The position numbers and the translations under genes were made by a program. From contig JBOGEX010000112.1 in NCBI GenBank assembly GCA_050741915.1, positions 1 to 34,238 of the forward strand: a DNA stretch of 34,238 bases, read 5' to 3'. This DNA is from JACCTH01 sp050741915 (GTDB taxonomy: Bacteria > Actinomycetota > Acidimicrobiia > Spongiisociales > ZC4RG35). Position 1 is the stretch's first letter. Every line of letters begins with the position of its first letter. Positions 7,202-15,608 of the stretch are shown piece after piece. The notes below the pieces were generated by a model. The model had not been told where the DNA came from, did no database searches, and saw only the letters and a list, made by a program, of their open reading frames with translations.

Positions 7202-7264
7202 GCCGAGTTATTGCCTACGGTCGGTAATTCGCCTGAACGCGGTTTCCAAAACGAGGAGTCGAAA

Positions 7265-8657
7265 ATGCGAAACCCATACACCGTCAGCATCCCAGTCGAT
7301 CAGGTTCGTGAGCACTTGCGAGGGCAGGTCATCGGTCGCGAAGATCCCGGATACGACGAGGCTCGGTCCGTCTTTTTCGGCCTGTTCGACCGCCACCCGG
7401 CGTTGATCGCCCAGGTGGCCGACGCCGAGGACGTCGCCGCGTTGGTGAAGCCTGGCGGGCGAGCACGGTGTCGAACTGGCGGTGCGGAGCGGCGGTCACA
7501 GCGCCGCCGGCAACAGCATGCCCGATGGCGCGGTGGTGATCGACCTCAAGGCGATGAAAGCGCTGGAGATCGATCTCGAGAGCAAAACCGCCTGGGCCGA
7601 GACCGGTTTGACCGCCGGCGAATACACCGCCGCCGCCGGCGCTCACGGTTTGGTGACTGGGTTTGGCGATACCGCCTCGGTCGGGCTGGGCGGTCTCACC
7701 CTCGGTGGCGGGGTCGGTTTTTTGGTCAGAAAGTACGGGCTCACCATCGACGACTTGCTGGCAGCCGAGATCGTCACCGCTGACGGAAGGCTGCTCAAAG
7801 TCGATGCCGACCATCACCCCGATCTTTTCTGGGCGCTCAGGGGAGGCGGGGGCAACTTCGGCGTCGCTACTCGCTTTCAGTTCCGCCTCCACGACCTTCC
7901 CGAGATCGTGGGCGGCCTGCTGTTCCTTCCCGCCACCACTGAGGTCGTCTCGGGATTCCTACAGGCAGCAGAGGCAGCGGATGAGGAGTTGAGCACCATC
8001 CTCAATGTGATGACCGCTCCGCCCATGCCCTTCCTCCCCGAGGAGGCCGTTGGCCGGCCAATCGTGATGGCGTTCCTCACCTACGCCGGAGGGGCCGAGG
8101 CCGGCGACAAAGCGGTCGCTCCCTTCCGCCAGCTGGCAAAGCCGATCGTGGACATGGTGCGGCCGATGACCTATCCGGAGATGTACATGCCCGACGAGGA
8201 GGAGTACCACCCGGTGGCGGCGGGACGCACCACGTTCATCGACGAGATCTCGGACGTGACCATCGAGAGGATCCTGGCCGAGATCTCGAGCTCGCCGGCG
8301 ATGATGGCGGTGAGCCAGCTGCGAGTGTTGGGGGGAGCCATGGCCCGAGTGCCGGTCGAGGCCACGGCCTTCGGCCACCGTCAACGAAAGCTGATGGCGA
8401 CGGCGGCGGCGATGTTCGAACGCCCCGAAGAAGTCGAGAAGTATCTGCCCTGGGTCAAGAACCTGATGCGGCTCTACGACGAGGACCATGAGAAGCGGTC
8501 CTATACCGGCTTTCTAGGCGATGAGGGTCAGGATCGAGTCCGGGCGGCTTACCCGGGAGAAACCTGGGAGCGGTTGCGGGAAGTGAAGGATCGCTACGAC
8601 CCCGGAAACCTCTTCCGCCACAATCAGAACATCCCGCCGGCGTCTGGGAACCGCTAG
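7265..8657 (+). pseudogene. BBE-type FAD-linked oxidase, one frameshift
   Basis: The gene begins at ATG 7265 behind a GAGGAG site with MRNPYTVSIPVDQVREHLRG and reads to DVAALVK, then must change frame near 7451 to continue as LAGEHGVELAVRSGGHSAAG and on to 8657. Removing one base there gives a continuous protein of about 463 residues. It is a PCMH-type FAD oxidase: RSGGH holds the His expected to bind flavin covalently, GGGVGFLVRKYG lies where double-linked enzymes have a Cys (absent here), and the C-terminal YDPGNLFRHNQNIPP is the berberine-bridge-enzyme motif. Substrate unknown. It converges on the membrane protein, overlapping it by 4 nt. Confidence 0.8.
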
Positions 8658-9949
8658 CTCGGAGGACGGCGCGTCGGCTCCCCCACCCAGAGCGAGAGAT
8701 GCCGAGGTTGGATCACCTCAACCAGAACCTGGTCGAGTTTTTCCACTACTCCGACGAGGTCGACCTCATGGCGCAGATCTTCGACGAACCTCTCGACCGT
8801 CACTTGAGCGTTGTATCGGCTCCGATTGAAGCGCCGGTCGATGAAGACTTGCACCTGATCGCGAACTGGGCGAAAGGCGCTGAGGAGAAGAAAGCTGGTG
8901 ATGGCCACCGCCGGTTTCGAGTCGATTAACGGCGAGGCGGCCACGGTCCCCAGGAGGAGCTGGGTGACGACGACGAAGCCGGCGTAGATCGCGGTGAGGA
9001 ATGCTGTGGCGATGGCGTATACCGTCGTGCGATTGAGGAGCCGCTCAATGTCCCAGATCCGATAGCGGAGGATGCCGAGGAAGAGGGCCAGCGGGATCAG
9101 GGCGAAGGCGGGCTGAAAGCTTCGATAGAGGGTGACTGGTGGGTCGGGGATATTCCTCCCGGCCAGGACGTTGGCGGCGGGGGACAGCCCATGGAGGATC
9201 AAAAAGACGACTCCGAAACCAACCGAGGGAAGGAGCGCCCAGAAGAGCAGGCGGGCTTGGGCCTGGCCGGTCGCGTCCTCGGTGTGGAAGATCCGGTAGG
9301 CCTGCGCGGCGGCGCCGGTGGCGGGAACCATCAGCCCGAAGAAAAGAAGGAGGGTGGCGGGGCGCGACTCTCCCTCCAAGCGCAAGGACATGAATACCAC
9401 CACCAGCGTCAGGCCCGCATAAAGGGGAAGAACCCGCGCCAATCCCCAGCGGGGCACCGGCCGTCCATCGGGAAAGAGCAACAGGGCAAACACGTAGGCG
9501 AGGCCGGCGATCACATGCGCCGCCACCTGGGCGAACGTCTCGATCGGTGTGAAGGGAATCCATTCCAGCACCGCCTGGGACGTGAGGTTGAATACGCCAG
9601 CGGCTCCCACAAGCGCCAAAGCCAGGAGTCGGGCGGTCCAATCTCGGGAGCGAAGCCAGAGCAGCACGGCCGCCAGTCCCACGTTGACCAGGCTGAACAG
9701 GTAGTCCCAGACGATCTGGAGAGTGGAGGGAACCTCGTGGGACGCGTCGGCAGCCCTAGTCGCCACCCGGGCCCAAAAACCGGTGCCCAGACCCTCGATG
9801 TGGAGGGTTTCGTGAAAAGCCGGTGAGATCGAGGCGACCACGGCGATCACGCCCTGGGCTAGTACGAATAGGGAACCGAGCAGGTAGAGGATGAAGCCGG
9901 CAAAGAAGGCCGCGTCGGCCATTCTCCGCCGGGCCGCCGCCTCGGTCAC
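8654..9949 (-). CDS. Multi-pass membrane protein resembling a sensor-kinase input region
   Basis: About 431 residues with roughly ten hydrophobic segments. It ends in a cytoplasmic part with the signature RYRIWDIERLLNRTTVYA, then FRPVRDQVQVFIDRRFNRSRY and a short helical VTVERFVEDLRHEVDL segment ending HLSLWVGEP. This architecture occurs in actinobacterial sensor histidine kinases upstream of the kinase domain, but here no HisKA or ATPase domain follows and the gene simply stops. The GTG at 9949 begins 2 nt after the cupredoxin stop (ATG 9922 is an alternative), so it is co-transcribed with that lipoprotein. It may sense or anchor the cupredoxin; that is inference. Confidence 0.78.
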   Translation of the reverse strand: MTEAAARRRMADAAFFAGFILYLLGSLFVLAQGVIAVVASISPAFHETLHIEGLGTGFWARVATRAADASHEVPSTLQIVWDYLFSLVNVGLAAVLLWLRSRDWTARLLALALVGAAGVFNLTSQAVLEWIPFTPIETFAQVAAHVIAGLAYVFALLLFPDGRPVPRWGLARVLPLYAGLTLVVVFMSLRLEGESRPATLLLFFGLMVPATGAAAQAYRIFHTEDATGQAQARLLFWALLPSVGFGVVFLILHGLSPAANVLAGRNIPDPPVTLYRSFQPAFALIPLALFLGILRYRIWDIERLLNRTTVYAIATAFLTAIYAGFVVVTQLLLGTVAASPLIDSKPAVAITSFLLLSAFRPVRDQVQVFIDRRFNRSRYNAQVTVERFVEDLRHEVDLVGVVEKLDQVLVEVIQPRHLSLWVGEPTRRPPS

Positions 9950-9951
9950 GT

Positions 9952-11235
9952 TCAGCCCGTGACTTCGATCGTTCCCACCATCGGCGGATGGATCAAGCAC
10001 GCGTAGCGATAGGTCCCGGCGGTGGAGAACCGAAGGGTGTACTGGACGTATGCGTCGCTGTACAGAACCCCTGAAGACCAAAAGCCCGATCCGTCCCATG
10101 ATCCCCCGTCGATGACAAGGGGCTCCGTTACGTCTTCGGGCTCCTCGACCTCGGGAGCGCCGCCCGCGGGCAGAAGTATCTCATCGTTGGCTGTCACGCT
10201 CCCGTCATCCTGGGTCTCGTAAATCGGGAAGTATTCAGGGACGTCGAAGCTGATTGAGTGGGGGCCGAACATCAGCCAGGTGACTGGTTCATCAACTTGG
10301 GCAGTGATGGTCTCGGGAACGAACTCATTGAGCAGTCCTTGCACCTGGTCGTCGACCAGGCCGCTGAAGTTACCGCTGAGCGCCTCGCCTCCCATCACGA
10401 TCTGCCCGGCCTGGGCCTGGGCAAAGACCTGCCGGAAGGGCTCGACTACCTGGTTCAGCTCTTGGCGGGTCCGCTGATTCACTTCGCTCGGCGAGGCGAT
10501 TGGCTGGTCGGCGGGCACCACCTCCATGACCCCGCTCTGAAACGAGCCGTGCACGGCGCAGAAAAAGGGATAGGCCCCGGGTGCAATCGATTCCGAGACC
10601 TGAAGGGTGAAGACGTTTTCTCTATCGGTCTCGAAACCAATGAAGCCACTGTTGTAGAAGGACTCTGTCCCGTCAAAGGCCCCCAGCTCCTGGTTGGGGC
10701 AAGGGGAGCCATCAGCGGGAATCGCTCCCTCATCGACGACACAGGGCTGGGCGATGCTCTGGTCGATCGGTGGAAACTCCTCCTCAGATCCGCTCGTTTC
10801 TGGCTCTGACTCGCCGGTCGTTTCTGAATTCGACTCGCTCGGTGGCGCCTCGCATTCGTTGAAGAGAACCGGCAGCGTGCACTCCGCCTCCATGAACTGC
10901 TGCATGATCTCCGACGGAACCTGGTCCTCGGGAAGGTGACCGTACTCAGCGATGAGGGGGCGGGTGGTCTGGAGGGCCTCCCTCACCTCGGTCCCGAACG
11001 TGACCGTGTGGGCCTCGCCGGTCCAGTCCTGCACAAAGCGAACCATATCCCCCGGGTGGACCTGAATCTCGTCGGGAAAGAATCGGATGAATTGCGTGTT
11101 GAACTCATCGTGGGAATAGTCGACTCGGACCGTGATTGCTCCACTTCCGGGCGATGCACAGCCCGCCACCACGATCGCCAGCACTAATCCGCCGTTCCGT
11201 GTCCACCTCAGCGCGGATCGAATCCGTTTCCTCAT
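9952..11235 (-). CDS. Two-domain cupredoxin lipoprotein
   Basis: A 427-residue lipoprotein with a lipobox ending VVAGC (Cys 26). Domain 1 has its His ligand in GEAHTVTF (His 76) and, after a long acidic low-complexity insert of about 60 residues (PPSESNSETTGESEPE and on), the Cys/His cluster FFCAVHG (226-229). Domain 2 has GPHSISF (His 326) and a CxxHxxM cluster YACLIHPPM (413-419). Two copper sites on one surface-anchored chain suggest electron relay or copper handling. The ATG at 11235 is chosen because it gives a compact signal peptide. The membrane protein gene follows 2 nt after the stop. Confidence 0.85.
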   Translation of the reverse strand: MRKRIRSALRWTRNGGLVLAIVVAGCASPGSGAITVRVDYSHDEFNTQFIRFFPDEIQVHPGDMVRFVQDWTGEAHTVTFGTEVREALQTTRPLIAEYGHLPEDQVPSEIMQQFMEAECTLPVLFNECEAPPSESNSETTGESEPETSGSEEEFPPIDQSIAQPCVVDEGAIPADGSPCPNQELGAFDGTESFYNSGFIGFETDRENVFTLQVSESIAPGAYPFFCAVHGSFQSGVMEVVPADQPIASPSEVNQRTRQELNQVVEPFRQVFAQAQAGQIVMGGEALSGNFSGLVDDQVQGLLNEFVPETITAQVDEPVTWLMFGPHSISFDVPEYFPIYETQDDGSVTANDEILLPAGGAPEVEEPEDVTEPLVIDGGSWDGSGFWSSGVLYSDAYVQYTLRFSTAGTYRYACLIHPPMVGTIEVTG

Positions 11236-11275
11236 CGACTGTTCTCCTCGCCTCGGTGCCACCTTGCAGCTCGCA

Positions 11276-11292
11276 CGTTACGGCACCGTTAC
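11276..11292 (-). promoter_or_regulatory. Direct repeat upstream of the two-domain cupredoxin
   Basis: Two GTAACG hexamers on the minus strand, 11 bp apart start to start, lie about 40 nt before the ATG. One-turn-spaced direct repeats are typical of OmpR-type response-regulator sites. Weak evidence. Confidence 0.3.
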
Positions 11293-11420
11293 AAACGAGG
11301 TGATTCCGTCAGATCTGCGGACGGCTCTTGCACTAATCCCGACCCCCCAAAAGGACCTCGTTGGAAGCTAGGGGTGTCGGAGCGACCCCGAGGTCACGTC
11401 TCGGCATCTGCTAGGTCGAT

Positions 11421-11667
11421 CTATCGCAGCGATTGAATGGTTACTCGAACGGTGGTGGGCAGACCAACCGCCACCAGCAACACGCTTCCGCACGCTGGAC
11501 AACAACGACGCTGCCGGGAGCATCAAGGTAGACGACAGTGGCCCCAACCGGCTGATCGCTCCGCAATTACCGCAGCATCCAAGCTGGTCGGTCATCTCCC
11601 GATCAAAAAGTTCCTGGAGCAGACCTCCAATGGCATTGCCATCGAGGTGGCTTTCATCGTTAATCAA
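11421..11667 (-). pseudogene. DUF6510-type zinc-ribbon protein, two frameshifts
   Basis: Starts at TTG 11667 with an AGGAGG site 6 nt upstream: INDESHLDGNAIGGLLQELF, then CGNCGAISRLG, matching the small DUF6510 family. The frame must shift near 11543 to read GATVVYLDAPGSVVV and again near 11502 to read CPACGSVLLVAVGLP and finish VTIQSLR with a stop at 11421. The two CxxC pairs would bind zinc. It starts 2 nt after the ferredoxin-reductase-type gene, an arrangement I recall from other actinobacteria. As read, the gene is broken. Confidence 0.65.
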
Positions 11668-11669
11668 TA

Positions 11670-12015
11670 TCAGCCTCCTGTGGGACCGAAACGTTCAGTG
11701 CGGATTCGTTGTGGTTCGTGGCCGAGCTCCCGCAGAGTGTTAGCGACCGTCTCGACAAAACCGGTGGGACCGCATATGTAGATGGCGGGCTTAACGGCTG
11801 GCCCGAACGTCGTATCGATCAGCATTGCTTCATCGACTCGTCGGGCGTAGCCCTTCCAACCGCCGGGCTGAGACCGAGTGAGCGTGTAGTCGACGCGCAG
11901 ACCAGGCAACTCATTGGGAAGACGAGAGAGTTCATTGCGATAGATGAGGTCTTCCTCGGTCCGCGCCGAAACGAGTAGGCGCGCTGGAATGGCAACGTCG
12001 GCGTCGCGCAACGTC
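11670..12015 (-). pseudogene. Ferredoxin-reductase-type oxidoreductase, C-terminal fragment
   Basis: About 115 residues matching the NAD-binding half of FNR-type flavoenzymes: ARLLVSARTEEDLIYRNEL, then WKGYARRVDEAML, then AIYICGPTGFVETVANTLRELG and the end ERFGPTGG. The CGPTGFV motif is the nicotinamide-contact loop. The FAD-binding N-terminal half (about 110-130 residues) is missing: upstream of about 12015 the DNA instead encodes the start of mlrC in a different frame on the same strand. So the gene is cut at a rearrangement junction. The DUF6510 gene follows immediately downstream. Confidence 0.75.
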
Positions 12016-12186
12016 GAATCCACCGACGTCGAGCATCCCTCCTAGGACGCTGCCTGTTCCCTGATGGGCCTCGAGGACGTCCTCGCCTTTGAGGAGCTCG
12101 AGAGCGACGAAGTCGGCAAGCTCGGTCGGCTTCGATGAGTAGGTGTTGGTTTCGTGCCACAGTCCGGCGATCCCGACCCGGGTCAT
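12007..12186 (-). pseudogene. mlrC: N-terminal piece of an M81/MlrC-type metallopeptidase, inverted
   Basis: Sixty codons from ATG 12186 encode TRVGIAGLWHETNTYS, then ADFVALELLKGEDVLEA and GSVLGGMLDVGGFDV. This is the family N-terminus with the HETNT motif, and it stops matching at about 12007. The remainder of the same protein begins on the opposite strand at 12268. Flipping the segment 12007 to about 12268 would join GGFDV to PRAATQTPY and restore one gene. The ATG overlaps the TGA of an aminotransferase tail. Confidence 0.75.
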
Positions 12187-12269
12187 AACGCCGAGAGCGC
12201 GGCTTCGGCCCGATCGAGCGTTACTTCGATCTCGTTATCGCCGTGGGCCGCAGAGAGGTACCAGATGCC
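12183..12269 (-). pseudogene. Class III aminotransferase C-terminal tail
   Basis: The minus strand encodes GIWYLSAAHGDNEIEV, then TLDRAEAALSAL and a TGA that overlaps the mlrC start. This resembles the final helix region of glutamate-1-semialdehyde-aminomutase-like aminotransferases. Nothing upstream of about 12269 continues it; the plus-strand mlrC body starts there. It shows that an aminotransferase gene once preceded mlrC in an operon. Confidence 0.5.
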
Positions 12270-13548
12270 ACGTGCTGCGACCCAAACGCCCTACGTCTCG
12301 CTCACGACGGCAGGGGCCTGGCCCGGCGGTCGGGTCACCTCGGCGACCCTCGACGAGCTGTTACGGAGGCTTCGTGACGCTTTGATGGGTGCAGCACAAC
12401 TCGACGCGGTCCTGCTCGACCTCCACGGGGCGATGATCGCCGAAGGATGCGATGACGTTGAGCTGGCGGCCGCCGGGCTGGTTCGAGAGGTCATCGGCGG
12501 CAAGCCCCTGGTGGCGGTGCACGATCTGCACGCCAATCCAACTCCGGAGTTCGTCTCCCGCTGCGATGCCCTGGTGGGATACGACACCTACCCCCACGTC
12601 GACATGAGGGAGAGGGGTCGGGAAGCGGCCGAACTGCTCGCGGCTGTCCTCGGAGGGTCGCAGTTGCAAACAATGGTGAAGAAGATCCCGTTGCTCATCT
12701 CTCCGTTGAGACAGGGGACCGATGCGACACCCATGGCCGAACTGAAGGGGCACGCCTCCCAACTCCAAGCCAAGGACGGGATTCGAAGGATTTCCCTCTT
12801 TCCCGGTTTTCCCTACAGCGACGTGGCCAGGGCCGGCTTCAGCGTGGTGGTCGTCTACGAGGAAGGCGCGGGGGATCTGGCAGACAAGGTGGGCCGGGAA
12901 CTGGCGTCTGCCGTTGAATCAGCGGATTGGTCGGTGGAGAGGCCCGGCGCGGCGGAGGCTGTTTCCGAGGCGATCCGCTCGGTCGAGCGGCCGGTGATCC
13001 TCGCCGACATCGCCGACAACATCGGGGGTGGCTCACCCGGGGACGGTACCGCGCTTCTATACGAGCTATTGGCCCAAGGCGCCCAGGGTGCCCTGGTCAG
13101 TCTCGTGGACTCCGAGGCGGCCAGGGCGGCCCACAAGGTGGGAAAAGGGGGAACCTTCGAAGCCGTGGTCGGTGCCAAGACCGACCACCTCCACGGCGCA
13201 CCGGTCTTCGTCCGGGGCAAGGTCGTCGAGCTGTCGGATGGGAACTATCGCACCGAGGGCACTTGGCAGACCGGGCGGTCCTTCTCGATGGGACTTACAG
13301 CCGTTCTAGAGGTGAACGGGGTGACCCTGCAGGTGATGGAGCGTCCCACGCCTCCCTTCCACAGGGAGCACCTCACCTCGGTCGGGATCGACCCAGGGAC
13401 TGCGTCCATCATCACCGCCAAAGGCGCCCTGGCCTGGCGCTCCGCCTACGGCGACGTGGCGGCTCGGGTGATCGAAGTGGACACCCCCGGCATCTGCCCG
13501 GTCGATCCCTACGTCCTGCCTCGATCCATCGCGCCCATGCGGGCCTGA
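12268..13548 (+). pseudogene. mlrC: M81/MlrC-type metallopeptidase, body without its N-terminus
   Basis: About 426 residues beginning PRAATQTPYVSLTTAGAWPG and running to PVDPYVLPRSIAPMRA. Family motifs include LDAVLLDLHGAMIAEG, LVAVHDLHANPTPEFV (metal-binding His/Asp), GYDTYPHVDMRERGREAA, and DIADNIGGGSPGDGT. The first 60 residues, including HETNT, are absent from this strand and lie inverted just upstream (12007-12186). Upstream in-frame sequence is the antisense of the aminotransferase tail and gives no family-like start. MlrC-type enzymes hydrolyse small peptides such as linearised microcystin; most relatives have unknown substrates. Nonfunctional as arranged unless the segment flips back. 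Confidence 0.85.
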
Positions 13549-13733
13549 TCAATCGGTCACGCATTTTACCGCCCAAACCTCCGCCAACTCGAACGCGAAA
13601 TCGAGTCAGATGGGATTCGGCCTACCGAAGAGATCCCATCGGATCGCAGCAATCCCGTTCCACAGCTCGCCCGCAGCCAGCCTTATAGATTGAGTTGCAT
13701 TCGAGGCGCCCGCTCCTCTCCTCCGAATCGCGA

Positions 13734-13759
13734 GAACCCGTCGCAAGGTTTCTGCGTAT
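13734..13759 (+). promoter_or_regulatory. ECF-sigma-like promoter of cupredoxin lipoprotein 2
   Basis: GAACC, 16 nt, CGTAT, then 8 nt to the ATG at 13768. The hexamers, spacer lengths and surrounding CGAGAACC and CTGCGTATGACCG blocks match those before 6029. Confidence 0.55.
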
Positions 13760-13767
13760 GACCGATA

Positions 13768-14298
13768 ATGCAATCACGCCAGCTCGTGCTCGTCGCCGCG
13801 TTCCTGATCGCCTGCGGGAATGAGGGAGCAGCGACCGACTCTTCGATAGAAGTCGCCTCAACCAGCCCGGCCACCACCATCGCCCTCAGGGCCGGCACCA
13901 CCAACGCCCCGACCACCACCACCACTCCGCCGACGACCACCACCCGCGCCCCGACCACAACCACCACTCAGGTCGTCACCACCACGACGGCAACCACGGT
14001 CACCACGACCGCCCCGCCAACCACGACCACCACCGCCGGCCCCGCCACCAGCGTCACGATCACTGCCACCAACTTCGCCTTCTCGCCCTCCTCGGTCACC
14101 ATCAACATCGGCGACACCGTGCAATGGGTCTTGGGCAGTGGCAGCCACACCACCACCAGCGGCGCCTTCCCCAACCCCGACGGCCGCTGGGATCAAACGA
14201 TTACTGCACCGGTAGCGGTCGTCTTCACTCAGTCGGGACAGTTCAACTTCTTCTGTCGCTTTCATCCCGACATGCAGGGAACGATCGTCGTTCCTTAG
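13768..14298 (+). CDS. Cupredoxin lipoprotein with Thr-rich linker (paralogue 2)
   Basis: A 176-residue paralogue of the protein at 6029-6607. It has a lipobox LIAC with Cys 16, a Thr-rich linker of about 75 residues, and a cupredoxin domain (TITATNFAFSPSSVTI) with the His of GSGSHTTT and the cluster FFCRFHPDM. The cupredoxin domain is nearly identical to that of the paralogue while the linker differs in length. The two copies therefore share function, probably surface copper or electron carriers, and probably the same regulation, since their promoters match. Confidence 0.88.
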   Translation: MQSRQLVLVAAFLIACGNEGAATDSSIEVASTSPATTIALRAGTTNAPTTTTTPPTTTTRAPTTTTTQVVTTTTATTVTTTAPPTTTTTAGPATSVTITATNFAFSPSSVTINIGDTVQWVLGSGSHTTTSGAFPNPDGRWDQTITAPVAVVFTQSGQFNFFCRFHPDMQGTIVVP

Positions 14299-14375
14299 AG
14301 CTCCGCCTCGGGAGTCGAAAACAGGGGTCTGGAACCAGTCGAACTTCGCGCGTACTTTTCTATGCGTCCGGCACT

Positions 14376-14660
14376 ATGCCCGGCTACCACCAGGATCGAG
14401 AACCTGCCAACAAGAGGAAGAAGTATCCCGCCGATATCCTCACCCCCGAAGACGTCCGGAGCTTGTTCGAGCAAATCTCGATCACCAGCTCGATCGGGCT
14501 TGCAACCGTGCCCTGATCACGGTGCCTCATCGAGCGGGTCCCCGCCACGCCGAAGCCCTGGTCTGATGGAAAAGGATGTCGACTTCGAATCGCACTCGAG
14601 TGTTGAACAAGCTCGGGCTTCATCGAGTTCCTATGAGCTGGGGAAGGAGTCCATCTCATC
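14376..14660 (+). pseudogene. Tyrosine recombinase/integrase remnant
   Basis: From ATG 14376 the DNA encodes KRKKYPADILTPEDVRSLFE, the usual beginning of a core-binding-to-catalytic junction in tyrosine recombinases. After a frameshift near 14505 it reads RNRALITV, then RAGPRHAEAL (family: RNRALI..LYRSGLR..EAL, holding the first catalytic Arg region). A stop at 14562-14564 and a further shift lead to KDVDFESHS and RVLNKLGLHRV (family: DVDFE..VRV). At least three lesions, and the catalytic C-terminus is missing. A dead piece of a mobile element. Confidence 0.65.
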
Positions 14661-14662
14661 CC

Positions 14663-14694
14663 TTGACAGCGGGCGATTGTAAGTATTAACTTAC
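14663..14694 (+). promoter_or_regulatory. ArsR promoter with overlapping operator
   Basis: TTGACA at 14663-14668, 18 nt, then TAACTT at 14687-14692, 7 nt before the GTG at 14700. An inverted repeat GTAAGT-ATTA-ACTTAC (14679-14694) covers the -10, so binding would block the polymerase. Leaderless and probably autoregulated. Confidence 0.65.
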
Positions 14695-14699
14695 CGTTA

Positions 14700-15020
14700 G
14701 TGCCTGCTTACCAAGCTGAAGCCTGGACCGCCCTGGGGGATCCCACTAGAAGGGCGATCCTTGCGCGTTTGGCCCAGGGTCCGCTGGCGGTAGGCGAGCT
14801 CGCCGCCGAGTTCCCGGTGAGCCGGCCCGCTGTTTCCCAGCATCTCAAGGTCCTGAAAGCGGCGCGGCTGGTGACGGCCCGGCCGGCTGGCAACCGCCGC
14901 ATCTACCAAGTCGATCCTGATGGGGTTGCCGAGCTGCGCGCTGATCTCGAGCAGTTTTGGAACCAGGCCCTCTTGGCTTACAAGTCGGCCACCGAGAAAC
15001 GAGAAGAGGAGGTCCAGTGA
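14700..15020 (+). CDS. ArsR-family winged-helix regulator
   Basis: A 106-residue ArsR/SmtB-type protein: WTALGDPTRRAILARLAQGP, AVGELAAEFPVSRPAVSQHL, the recognition helix, and a wing with GNRRIYQVDP. It has no Cys/His metal-binding motif, as in the subgroup that accompanies SRPBCC proteins. The GTG at 14700 is supported by a -10 element 7 nt upstream. The stop overlaps the GTG start of the SRPBCC gene (GTGA) and a GAGGAGG site serves the second gene. The pair ArsR plus SRPBCC is widespread in actinobacteria. Confidence 0.9.
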   Translation: MPAYQAEAWTALGDPTRRAILARLAQGPLAVGELAAEFPVSRPAVSQHLKVLKAARLVTARPAGNRRIYQVDPDGVAELRADLEQFWNQALLAYKSATEKREEEVQ

Positions 15021-15496
15021 CCACACAGATTGACGGAACCAGTCTCAAGGCTCAGGTCGTTGTCGAGGCGCCGATCGAGCGGGCGTTTCGAGTCTTCACC
15101 GAGGAGTTCGGCAGCTTCAAGCCCCGCGAGCACAACCTGCTTGGGGTGGAGATCGCCGAAACCGTCTTCGAGACCCACGTCGGCGGCCATCTCTACGACC
15201 GCGGGGTAGATGGCAGCGAGTGCCGGTGGTCGCGCGTGCTGGCTTACGAGCCGCCATTTCGGGTTGTCTTCAGTTGGGATATCAGCTCGCAATGGCAGGT
15301 TGAGACCGACCTCGGCAAGACCAGCGAGATCGAGGTCCGCTTCATCTCAGAAGCGCCGTCCCGCACCCGAGTAGAACTCGAGCACCGAAACCTCGAGCGT
15401 CACGGCGAGGGCTGGATGGCGATGCGCGACGGCGTTGCCGGCGACGACGGCTGGCCCCACTACCTCGACCGTTATGTCGAGCAGCTCGGGGTCTGA
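15017..15496 (+). CDS. SRPBCC (AHSA1-like) ligand-binding protein
   Basis: A 159-residue START-like protein: VVVEAPIERAFRVFTEEFG, YEPPFRVVFSWDIS and the late TRVELEHRNLERHGEGW. This is the Aha1/START domain pattern: a hydrophobic cavity under a long C-terminal helix. It is translationally coupled to ArsR (4-nt overlap, GAGGAGG before the GTG at 15017). It probably binds or senses a small hydrophobic compound for the regulator. No enzyme activity can be inferred. Confidence 0.88.
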   Translation: MTTQIDGTSLKAQVVVEAPIERAFRVFTEEFGSFKPREHNLLGVEIAETVFETHVGGHLYDRGVDGSECRWSRVLAYEPPFRVVFSWDISSQWQVETDLGKTSEIEVRFISEAPSRTRVELEHRNLERHGEGWMAMRDGVAGDDGWPHYLDRYVEQLGV

Positions 15497-15608
15497 AGGC
15501 GCTGATCGTTATTGCGAATCGGCTTCGCCTTGGCCGCCGGGGCACGTCGGGCCGAAGTGGTGTGCCTCCCCTGTCAGATCGGGAAGAAATAAAGCGAGGC
15601 GATTGATC

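Noticed and set aside
7959..8489. 176-codon minus-strand frame opposite the FAD oxidase
   Set aside because: His/Arg-rich shadow of conserved FAD-oxidase codons.
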